From Hydrogenophaga sp. (GTDB taxonomy: Bacteria; Pseudomonadota; Gammaproteobacteria; Burkholderiales; Burkholderiaceae_C), in NCBI RefSeq assembly GCF_030373245.1, contig NZ_JAUCZF010000003.1:248001-312000 (forward strand): 64,000 bases of DNA, read 5' to 3'. The position numbers and the translations under genes were made by a program. Positions 9,800-17,305 of this stretch are shown here, piece after piece; position 1 is the stretch's first letter, and the number at the start of each line of letters is the position of its first letter. A model generated the notes under the pieces. The model saw nothing but the letters and a program-made list of their open reading frames with translations, was not told the DNA's origin and did no database searches.

Positions 9800-10672
9800 T
9801 CAGGCAGTGGCACGGCGCTGGCGGTTGGGCTTGTCCCAGTACACGCGGTCGCTTTGCAGCCGCTGCTGGCGATCGCCGAGGCGCTTGACCACAGCAGATC
9901 CTCCCTGCTCGGCCACGGTGGCCATCAGGATTTCGGCCAGCGCCTGGACGCCGGTCATGGAATGGAAAAAAGAAGGTGAGGCCGCGTCAAACAGCAACAC
10001 GATCGAGGCCGTGCGGGCCAGTGGCGAAAGCGCGCTGTCGGTCAGTGCCAGCACCGGCACACCGCGCGACTGCGACTGCTGCGCGCACTGCACTGTCTGC
10101 ACGCTGTAGGGCGCCTGGCTGACCGCCACCAGCAGGTCAGCCTGCGTCAGCTCGGCCAGTTCATCGCTGCCTGCGCCGGCCAGATTGGTCACCAGCTGGG
10201 TGCCTGCTCTCAGCCAGTCGCAGGTGTAGCGCAGGTGGTGGGCAATGCCGAAGCTGGCGCGTTGCCCCAGAAAGGCCACCTGGCGTGCTGCCAAGATGGC
10301 CATCGCCGCGGCCTGCAGCTGGTCGGTGTTGTTGCGCAACGCCACCGAGGTGACGTTGAGAGACTGGGCCTGCTGCAGTGCGCTGATGGGCGCAACACCG
10401 GGTGAGGCCTTTTCAGTGCCGGCCTGGGCCGCCGATCTCGCCAGCGCAGCGATGGCGGGGCGGCGCATCGCGTCAAAGCCGTCCAGGCCCAGGGCCTGCG
10501 CTAGGCGCGTCATGGTGGCCGGGGCCACGCCAGCCGATCGGGCCGACTGGCGCATGGACTGAAGACCGAGCTCGGCCGGATGCTCGCGCACCCAGCGCGC
10601 GGCGCGCTGAAGCTCAGGGCTCAGCGCGGCAAAGCGCGCGTCCAGCAGCTGGGTGAGGTGGCGGTAGGGCAA
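9800..10672 (-). CDS. MurR/RpiR-family transcriptional regulator
   Basis: 290-aa regulator with an N-terminal RpiR helix-turn-helix domain (about residues 1-77; [20 protein letters not shown] covers the recognition helix) and a C-terminal SIS domain (about 120-260; AFLGQRASFGIAHHLRYTC is the ligand-binding loop). RpiR proteins usually control adjacent catabolic genes in response to a sugar phosphate or related ligand. It is first in the aminotransferase-TRAP-racemase unit, and a 17-bp perfect inverted repeat lies just upstream of its start, a likely autoregulatory operator. Confidence 0.9.
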   Translation of the reverse strand: MPYRHLTQLLDARFAALSPELQRAARWVREHPAELGLQSMRQSARSAGVAPATMTRLAQALGLDGFDAMRRPAIAALARSAAQAGTEKASPGVAPISALQQAQSLNVTSVALRNNTDQLQAAAMAILAARQVAFLGQRASFGIAHHLRYTCDWLRAGTQLVTNLAGAGSDELAELTQADLLVAVSQAPYSVQTVQCAQQSQSRGVPVLALTDSALSPLARTASIVLLFDAASPSFFHSMTGVQALAEILMATVAEQGGSAVVKRLGDRQQRLQSDRVYWDKPNRQRRATA

Positions 10673-10683
10673 GCGGCGAGGAA

Positions 10684-10729
10684 ATGAAACAGATGAATCA
10701 TTAACATTCTAGTGATTCATCTGTTTCAT
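10684..10729. promoter_or_regulatory. 17-bp perfect inverted repeat upstream of rpiR
   Basis: Arms ATGAAACAGATGAATCA (10684-10700) and its exact reverse complement (10713-10729) flank a 12-nt AT-rich spacer. It lies 12 bp upstream of the rpiR start and 24 bp from the stop of the RND permease gene. RpiR proteins bind such long palindromes, so an operator is the best reading. A bidirectional hairpin terminator for the RND operon is the alternative; no T-tract follows. Confidence 0.7.
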
Positions 10730-10752
10730 GTCCAGCTGTTCGCTGCGCCGAA

Positions 10753-13700
10753 TCAGCTGGGCGTCGGCTCCCGCTGAACCCTGAACCAGGCGGCATACAT
10801 CGCCGGCAACGCGAGCAGCGTGAGCACCGTGGCAACGATCAGGCCGCCCATGATGGCCACCGCCATCGGGCCCCAGAACACGCTGCGAGACAGTGGGATC
10901 ATGGCCAACACCGCAGCCGCCGCGGTGAGCACGATCGGCCGCATGCGTCGCACGGCCGACTCCACGATCGCATCCCATGCTGGTATCCCCCGGCGCCGAT
11001 CCTGCTCGATTTGATCGATCAGGATCACCGAGTTGCGCATGATCATGCCCATGAGCGCGATCACGCCCAGCAGCGCCACAAAGCCAAAGGGTCGGTTCAG
11101 CAGCAGCAGCGCCGCGGCCACGCCAGCCAGGCCCAGCGGTCCGGTCAGGAACACGAGCAAGGACCGGCTGAAACTCTGCAACTGGATCATCAGCAGGGTG
11201 AAGGTGATGAACAACATCAGCGGCACGCCGGCGGCGATCGACGACGAGCCCTTGCTGCTTTCCTCCACCGCGCCCGCCACTTCCACCCGGTAGCCCGACA
11301 GCCCCCGGGCGGCCCAGCCCGCGCTGATCGCGTTCATGGCTGGCAACAGCTCGGCGGTGACGGTAGCGCCCTGCAGACCTTCGACGACATCGCTTTGCAC
11401 TGTGATGGCGAAATTGCGGTTTTCGCGCCAGATCACGCCTGGCTCCCAGTCGAACACCGGGCGCGCAATCTGCGCCAGCGGAATGCTCTGGCCGCTGGCC
11501 GTGGGCAGGTAGGCGTTGCGCAGGCTGCTGATCGCGTCGCGTTCGGCCAGCGGCTGGCGCAGCACGATGTCGATCAGTCGGTCACCCTCGCGGTATTGCC
11601 CCACCGTGCTGCCCACCAGGATGGTGCGCGCGGCCTGGGATATCGACTGGCTGGACACCCCGAGCGCGCGCGCCTTGGCCTGGTCCACTTCCAGGCGCAG
11701 CACCTTGACCGATTCGTTCCAGTTGTCGTTCACACCTCGGGTGTTCGGGCTCTGGCGCATCGTGGTCTTGACCTCGTCGGCCAGCCCGCGAAGTACCACC
11801 GGGTCGTCTCCCACCACGCGGAACTGCACCGGGTACGGCACCGGTGGTCCGTTGGGCAGCAGCTTGACGCGGCCACGCACCTCGGGAAACTCGGTCGCCA
11901 GCAAGGCCGGCAGCCGTTTGCGCAGCGACTCGCGTGTCTTGAGGTCTTGCGGTAAGACGATGAATTGCGACACGTTGGTCTGCGGAAAGATCTGGTCCAG
12001 CGGCAGGTAGAACCGCGGCACGCCTGAGCCGACCCAGGTGCTCACGCTGGTCACACCATCTTCTTTGGCCAACCGCGCCTCCACCTGCCGGCTGATGGCA
12101 TCCGTGGCCGCAAAGCTGGCGCCTTCGGGCAGCCAGATGTCGACCAGTATTTCAGGGCGGCTGGAGTCGGGAAAGAACTGCTGCTGCACCTTGCCCATGC
12201 CGACGATGCCCAGCACAAAGGTGGCGATGGTCAGGCCGATGGTGATCCAGCGGTGCAGCACACACCAATTCACCAGGGAACGAAAGCGCACGTAAAACGG
12301 CCCGTCGAACACCTCATGCACCTGTCCCACATGCGGCTTCACCTTGAGCAGCTTGACGCCCAGGTAAGGCACAAACATCACTGCCACGATCCAGGACAGC
12401 ACCAGCGCGATGACCGTCACCGCGAAAATGGCAAAGGTGTATTCGCCCACGGTCGAGTTGGCCAGCCCGATGGGCAGGAAGCCGGCGGCCGTGATCAGAG
12501 TGCCGGTGAGCATGGGCATGGCGGTGGCGTCCCAGGTGAAGGTGGCCGCGCGCATCATGGTGTAGCCCTCTTCGAGCTTGCGCACCATCATCTCCACCGC
12601 AATGATGGCGTCGTCCACCAGCAGCCCGAGCGCGATGATGAGCGAGCCGAGCGAAATCTTGTGCAGGCCGATACCCCAGTACTGCATGGCCAGAAAGGTC
12701 ATGGCCAGCACAAGCGGAATGGTGACAAACACCACCAGCCCGGGTCGGATGTCGAGCACATAGCGCTTGAAACCTCGACCGCCTTCGCGTCGGTGCAGGC
12801 CCAGCGCCAGAAAGCTCACCGCCAGCACGATCACCACCGCTTCGATCAGCACCTTGACGAATTCGTTGACCGACTTCGTCACCGCACTCGGCTGGTCCTG
12901 CACCTGCACCAGCTGCATGCCCGCAGGCAGGTCGCGCTCGATTCCCGCCACGGCCACCTCGAGCGCCTTGCCCAGCGCGATGATGTCGCCGCCCTTGGCC
13001 ATGGAAATGCCCAGGGCGATGCTCTCCAAACCGTTGTGCCGCACCTGCACCTGCGGCGGATCGGCGTAGCCCAGGCCGATCTCGGCGATGTCACCCAGGC
13101 GGATCTGTCGGCCGTTGGCGGCACGGATCGGCATCGCGCGCAACTGCTCCACATCGTTGAAGGCACCGGCCACGCGCACTTGCACCGCATCCAGCGGCGT
13201 CTGCACCGTGCCGGCCGACTCGACTGCGTTCTGCTGACCGAGTGAGGCCAAGACTTGCTGGAGGTCCAGTCCCAGCACCGCAAGGCGCCTTTGCGAGATT
13301 TCGATGTACAGCTTCTGGTCCTGCGCGCCAAACAGCTCGACCTTGTTCACATCTTTCACGCGCAGCAGCTGCTGGCGCACGTCATCCGCGACCTGCTTCT
13401 TGTCGGCGGGCGTAAAACCTTCACCCTGCAGCGCGTAGATGACGCCGTACACATCGCCGAACTCGTCGTTGAAAAACGGCCCGACCACTCCCTGCGGCAG
13501 GGTGCCGCGCATGTCGCCCACTTTCTTGCGCACGGTGTACCAGATCTGTGGCACCTCGCCCGGTGGTGATGAGTCCTTGAGCTGGAAAATGATCAGCGAC
13601 TCACCCGGCTTGGAGTAGCTGCGGATCTTGTCGGCGTAAGGCACTTCCTGCAGCGTCTTCTCGATGCGGTCGGTGACCTGCTCGGCCATCTGCTGCGCCG

Positions 13701-13908
13701 TGGCGCCCGGCCAGAAAACACGCACCACCATGGCGCGAAAAGTGAACGGTGGATCTTCATCCTGACCGAGCTGAAAGTACGCAGCCGCGCCCAGCAGCAT
13801 GAGCACGATCATCAGGTAGCGGGTGAAGGCCTGGTGGTTCAGCGCCCATTGCGACAGGTTGAACCGCGACACCCATGACGATGCTTCTTCGGGGGAATGT
13901 GGGTTCAT
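10753..13908 (-). CDS. RND efflux transporter permease subunit
   Basis: Inner-membrane proton-driven pump of the AcrB/MexB (HAE) or heavy-metal-like RND superfamily; 1051 aa from MNPHSPEEASSW. It has the expected 12-helix layout: TM1 near residues 20-40, a large periplasmic loop, TM2-6 with the proton-relay helix (GLLVDDAIIAVEMMVRKLEEG), TM7, a second periplasmic loop and TM8-12 ending LLALPAMYAAWF. The open frame upstream of this Met has no similarity. It is 7 bp downstream of the adaptor gene. No outer-membrane partner is in the window, so the pump presumably borrows a TolC-like channel. Substrates are unknown. Confidence 0.94.
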   Translation of the reverse strand: MNPHSPEEASSWVSRFNLSQWALNHQAFTRYLMIVLMLLGAAAYFQLGQDEDPPFTFRAMVVRVFWPGATAQQMAEQVTDRIEKTLQEVPYADKIRSYSKPGESLIIFQLKDSSPPGEVPQIWYTVRKKVGDMRGTLPQGVVGPFFNDEFGDVYGVIYALQGEGFTPADKKQVADDVRQQLLRVKDVNKVELFGAQDQKLYIEISQRRLAVLGLDLQQVLASLGQQNAVESAGTVQTPLDAVQVRVAGAFNDVEQLRAMPIRAANGRQIRLGDIAEIGLGYADPPQVQVRHNGLESIALGISMAKGGDIIALGKALEVAVAGIERDLPAGMQLVQVQDQPSAVTKSVNEFVKVLIEAVVIVLAVSFLALGLHRREGGRGFKRYVLDIRPGLVVFVTIPLVLAMTFLAMQYWGIGLHKISLGSLIIALGLLVDDAIIAVEMMVRKLEEGYTMMRAATFTWDATAMPMLTGTLITAAGFLPIGLANSTVGEYTFAIFAVTVIALVLSWIVAVMFVPYLGVKLLKVKPHVGQVHEVFDGPFYVRFRSLVNWCVLHRWITIGLTIATFVLGIVGMGKVQQQFFPDSSRPEILVDIWLPEGASFAATDAISRQVEARLAKEDGVTSVSTWVGSGVPRFYLPLDQIFPQTNVSQFIVLPQDLKTRESLRKRLPALLATEFPEVRGRVKLLPNGPPVPYPVQFRVVGDDPVVLRGLADEVKTTMRQSPNTRGVNDNWNESVKVLRLEVDQAKARALGVSSQSISQAARTILVGSTVGQYREGDRLIDIVLRQPLAERDAISSLRNAYLPTASGQSIPLAQIARPVFDWEPGVIWRENRNFAITVQSDVVEGLQGATVTAELLPAMNAISAGWAARGLSGYRVEVAGAVEESSKGSSSIAAGVPLMLFITFTLLMIQLQSFSRSLLVFLTGPLGLAGVAAALLLLNRPFGFVALLGVIALMGMIMRNSVILIDQIEQDRRRGIPAWDAIVESAVRRMRPIVLTAAAAVLAMIPLSRSVFWGPMAVAIMGGLIVATVLTLLALPAMYAAWFRVQREPTPS

Positions 13909-13915
13909 GCCGACC

Positions 13916-15028
13916 TCACTGCGAGGGAGTGGCAAAGCGAACCACCTGCTGCCCCGGAGACAGCACATGCACGCCAGTGGCCACCACCTCTTCGCCCGGC
14001 TTCAGCCCATCGGCAATCACTGCCAAGTTGCCGTCTGCACCTGCCACCACCACGGGACGCGACTGCACCGTGCCGCTGGCGGCGTCGAAAACCCACACAG
14101 CGCTGGCTGAGGGCCCCTTGGCCGCGTCGCTCATGAGTGCACTGGTGGGCAACTTGATTGCCTGGGCGACGGCCCCTGCGGGCGCCGGCAGCGTCACGTA
14201 GGCCGTCGCGCCCAGGGATACGGGCGCGTCATCGGGCAAGGCCAGGCGCACCTGGTAGGTGCGGGTCTGCGGGTCGGCGGCCGCAGCGACTTCACGGACC
14301 GTACCGCTCAGCGCGGGGGCTGACGCTGCGCCTGTGGTCGCCCACAAACGCACTTGCGCGGTCAAGCCCACGCGCAACTGCGCCAGCCGGTCTTCGGGCA
14401 CAGCAAACACCACGTCGCGCGCGCCATCGCGGGCAACGCGCACCACTGGCGCGCCGGCAGCCACCACCTGCCCCACCTCGGCCTCGACCGCCAGCACCAC
14501 GCCGGGGCCATCGGCCAGCAGCCGCGCGTAACCTGCCTGATTGCCCTGCACGGAGCCCTGCGCCATGGCCTGATTCAGACTGGCTTCGGCTGCCTGCAAC
14601 GTGGCCTGGCGGCGTTCAATTTCGGCGCCGCTGACAAAACCCTGCGTCTGCAAATCGGTGAAGCGCCTGAGATCGGCGGCCGCCAGATCGCGCTGCGTGC
14701 GCGCAGAGGCTACCTGCGCCTGCGCCGCCTGGCTCGCCAGGTTCAGATCTTTCGCATCCAGTTCGGCCAGCAGCTGTCCTGCTTTCACGCGCTGGCCGAC
14801 CTCGGCCGGGCGCTGCAGCAGCTTGCCGCCGACCCGAAAGCCCAACCGCGATTCCACCCGCGCCCGCACCTCACCCGCATATTCGGAGGACAGGTTGAGG
14901 CCATCGGCCTGCACCGTGAGCAACTTCACCGAGCGAATGGGTTCCATCGGTGGCTCGGGCTTGCTGCAGGCTCCCAGCGCCAGGGCGACCGAGAAGGCGA
15001 AGACAATGGGCAAAGTTCTCATGGGCAT
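13916..15028 (-). CDS. RND efflux periplasmic adaptor (membrane fusion) lipoprotein
   Basis: 370-aa membrane-fusion protein linking the RND pump to an outer-membrane channel. The N terminus is a lipoprotein signal with lipobox LGAC (MPMRTLPIVF...LALGACSKPE). A biotinyl-lipoyl-like half is followed by a coiled-coil hairpin rich in A, Q and R (about residues 85-155), the second half-motif, and a C-terminal beta-barrel/MPD part. It is transcribed with the permease and faces hpnC divergently across a TetR-type palindrome. Confidence 0.92.
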   Translation of the reverse strand: MPMRTLPIVFAFSVALALGACSKPEPPMEPIRSVKLLTVQADGLNLSSEYAGEVRARVESRLGFRVGGKLLQRPAEVGQRVKAGQLLAELDAKDLNLASQAAQAQVASARTQRDLAAADLRRFTDLQTQGFVSGAEIERRQATLQAAEASLNQAMAQGSVQGNQAGYARLLADGPGVVLAVEAEVGQVVAAGAPVVRVARDGARDVVFAVPEDRLAQLRVGLTAQVRLWATTGAASAPALSGTVREVAAAADPQTRTYQVRLALPDDAPVSLGATAYVTLPAPAGAVAQAIKLPTSALMSDAAKGPSASAVWVFDAASGTVQSRPVVVAGADGNLAVIADGLKPGEEVVATGVHVLSPGQQVVRFATPSQ

Positions 15029-15100
15029 CGAGGGTCTGGGGAAGCCGCCGCGGCAGCGGGTGCGGCGGGATGGAAGTCAAATCAGCAACCAGAAAATTAA

Positions 15101-15118
15101 TGACTGACCGGTTAGTAA
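15101..15118. promoter_or_regulatory. TetR/AcrR-type operator palindrome
   Basis: TGACTGACCGGTTAGTAA is an imperfect 9+9 palindrome around CCGG with 7 of 9 matching pairs. It closely resembles operators of AcrR/TtgR-like repressors of RND pumps. It lies 73 bp upstream of the adaptor start. No TetR gene is seen next to it. Confidence 0.6.
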
Positions 15119-15260
15119 GCAAAATTGTAGTGCAATCGCCAGAAGCCAACTGGCCTGCATGGGGCGCACTGTCGCACGCACGCATCCGACCGCAGGGGCT
15201 AGCGCTGGCAAGGCTGACAGGCGCGTCTCGCTTCAAGGTCCCCCGCCATCGGATCTGCTG

Positions 15261-16160
15261 ATGACCGCCCCCAACCCCAACACCGATGCGTCCTTGCCTT
15301 CTCCGAGTGCGGGCGTCGGGCATTACGAGAACTTTCCCGTCGCATCCTGGCTGTGCCCGCCCGCGCTGCGCTCCGCCGTGCAGGCCCTGTACCACTTCGC
15401 CCGCACCGCCGATGACCTCGCCGACGAGGGCGACGCGGCCGCGGAGCAGCGACTGTTGGACCTGGACACCTACCGACATGAGCTGGACCGCTGCCTGACC
15501 GGCAACCCGCCGGTTGACACCCGCTGGCCGGGCATCTTCAAGCCGCTGCGCGCCGCGGTCACGCAGCACCACCTACCCGGCCCGCTGCTGCATGACCTCA
15601 TCAGCGCCTTTGAGCAAGATGTGCGTCATACCGCTAGCGGCCATCGCTATGCCGACACCACCGAGCTGCTCGACTACGCGCGCCGCTCGGCCAACCCGGT
15701 GGGTCGCCTGCTGCTGCACCTGTACGGTGTCAGCGATGCAGCGTCCTTGAAGCGAAGCGACCAGATTTGCAGCGCCCTGCAACTGATCAACTTCTGGCAA
15801 GACATCCGGGTCGACCATGCGCGGGGTCGCCACTACCTGCCGACCGATGCGCTGGCCCGCCACGGTGTCCAGCTGGTCGACTTCGCCGCCGATGCCCAGC
15901 CCGAACCAGCGACCCAGGTGCGCATGGCGCGTGCCGTGGCCGCGCTGTGTCTGCAGGCGCACGGGCTGATGCTGGAAGGCGCGCCGCTGGCCCGACGCGT
16001 ACCAGGCCGAGCTGGCTGGGAGCTGCGCCTGGTGGTTCAGGGCGGACTGCGGACATTGGAAAAGCTGGCCGACTGCGGCCACCGAAGCTGGAAGGTACGA
16101 CCACGCCTGCGGGTCTGGGATGTGCCAGTGCTGCTTTGGCGCGCGCTCTGGATGCGCTGA
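15261..16160 (+). CDS. hpnC: HpnC-type squalene/hydroxysqualene synthase
   Basis: 299-aa all-helical prenyl-transferring enzyme of the squalene/phytoene synthase family. The segment GHYENFPVASWL is the HpnC signature. The two Asp-rich motifs are present: DDLADE near residue 50 and DIRVD (NFWQDIRVDHARGRHYLP). HpnC converts presqualene diphosphate to hydroxysqualene in bacterial hopanoid synthesis with HpnD and HpnE, which are absent here. It is clearly distinct from the phytoene synthase CrtB at 41.4 kb. The start was taken at MTAPNPNTD. It lies just upstream of bchI on the same strand with a regulatory region between. A carotenoid-related role cannot be excluded. Confidence 0.85.
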   Translation: MTAPNPNTDASLPSPSAGVGHYENFPVASWLCPPALRSAVQALYHFARTADDLADEGDAAAEQRLLDLDTYRHELDRCLTGNPPVDTRWPGIFKPLRAAVTQHHLPGPLLHDLISAFEQDVRHTASGHRYADTTELLDYARRSANPVGRLLLHLYGVSDAASLKRSDQICSALQLINFWQDIRVDHARGRHYLPTDALARHGVQLVDFAADAQPEPATQVRMARAVAALCLQAHGLMLEGAPLARRVPGRAGWELRLVVQGGLRTLEKLADCGHRSWKVRPRLRVWDVPVLLWRALWMR

Positions 16161-16183
16161 GGAACACGTGATCCGGCAGAATG

Positions 16184-16212
16184 TGTACCGGAACCTAGAC
16201 ATCGCGAATTGT
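16184..16212. promoter_or_regulatory. PpsR/CrtJ-like site upstream of bchI
   Basis: An exact TGT-N12-ACA occurs at 16184-16201, followed after the classical 8-bp spacer by a second TGT (16210-16212, in TGTCAT) whose right half is degenerate. The inner bases do not match the TGTCA...TGACA form of the other sites. Binding is therefore plausible but weaker than at crtE or bchC. Confidence 0.45.
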
Positions 16213-16276
16213 CATCCTGAGGGAATGCGCCCGGGCTGTGCCATACTGAATTTCAACGCAGACAACGCAAAGATCC

Positions 16277-17305
16277 ATGGCACAGGCATTCCCCTTTTCG
16301 GCCATCGTCGGCCAGGAAGAAATGAAGACGGCGATCCTGATCGCCGCGATTGACTCGAGCATCGGTGGCATCCTGGTGCTGGGCGACCGGGGAACCGGAA
16401 AATCGACCGCGGTGCGCGCACTGGCCGCGCTGTTGCCCAAGATGAAGGCGGTGCAAGGCTGCCGCTACGGCTGCGACCCAGCCGAAGCGGCTGGCGGCTG
16501 CACCGAATGCGCCACCCTTCGGCCCACGGGCAGCACACCCAAGACCCACCTCATCCCGGTCCCCGTGGTCGACCTGCCGCTGGGCGCCACCGAAGACCGC
16601 GTGGTCGGTGCGCTGGATCTGGAGCGCGCCCTGTCGCAAGGCGTGAAGGCATTTGAGCCCGGCCTGCTGGCCCAGGCGCACCGCGGTTTTCTCTACATCG
16701 ATGAAGTGAACTTGCTGGAGGACCATCTGGTCGACCTGCTGATCGACGTGGCCGCCTCGGGCGAAAACGTGGTCGAGCGCGAGGGCCTTTCGGTGCGGCA
16801 CCCGGCGCGCTTTGTGCTGGTGGGCAGCGGCAACCCGGAAGAAGGCGAACTGCGGCCCCAGTTGCTGGACAGGTTTGGCCTGTCCGTCGAGGTGAAAACG
16901 CCCGACCAGCTGGCCGATCGGGTGGAAGTCGTCAAGCGAAGGGACGCCTTCGAGCAAGACCGCGGCGCCTTCATCGCGCAGTGGCAACCCGAGGATGAGC
17001 GCATCCGCAAGCAGATCGTCGCGGCCCGCAAGCGCCTGCCGGCGGTGAGCGTGAGCGACGGCGTGCGCGAGCGCATTTCCAGCCTGTGCGCCACCCTGGG
17101 CACCGACGGCTTGCGCGGCGACCTCACCTTGTTGCGAGCGGCGCGCGCGCTGGCCGCGCTGGATGGTGCCAAGGCCGTCGCCGACGAGCACATCCGCCGC
17201 ATCGCCGCACCCGCCCTGCGCCACCGCCTGCGCCGTAACCCGCTGGACAACGCCGGCTCGTCCACCCGCGTGGAACGGGCCGTGGCCGAGCTGCTGCCGG
17301 CATGA
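16277..17305 (+). CDS. bchI: Magnesium chelatase ATPase subunit BchI
   Basis: 342-aa AAA+ subunit of Mg-chelatase, which with BchD drives Mg2+ insertion into protoporphyrin IX on BchH, the committed step to bacteriochlorophyll. The Walker A motif GDRGTGKS is at 36-43, Walker B with FLYIDEVNLLEDHLVDLLLD lies near 135-150, and the sensor and arginine-finger region (LLDRFGL) follows. It overlaps bchD by 4 bp (ATGA), so the two are translationally coupled. A PpsR-like site lies about 80 bp upstream. Confidence 0.98.
   Translation: MAQAFPFSAIVGQEEMKTAILIAAIDSSIGGILVLGDRGTGKSTAVRALAALLPKMKAVQGCRYGCDPAEAAGGCTECATLRPTGSTPKTHLIPVPVVDLPLGATEDRVVGALDLERALSQGVKAFEPGLLAQAHRGFLYIDEVNLLEDHLVDLLIDVAASGENVVEREGLSVRHPARFVLVGSGNPEEGELRPQLLDRFGLSVEVKTPDQLADRVEVVKRRDAFEQDRGAFIAQWQPEDERIRKQIVAARKRLPAVSVSDGVRERISSLCATLGTDGLRGDLTLLRAARALAALDGAKAVADEHIRRIAAPALRHRLRRNPLDNAGSSTRVERAVAELLPA

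Noticed and set aside
15261-16160. hpnC as a second phytoene synthase (CrtB)
   Set aside because: The ENFPVASWL block and overall pattern are HpnC-like, and a full CrtB is present at 41355-42458.
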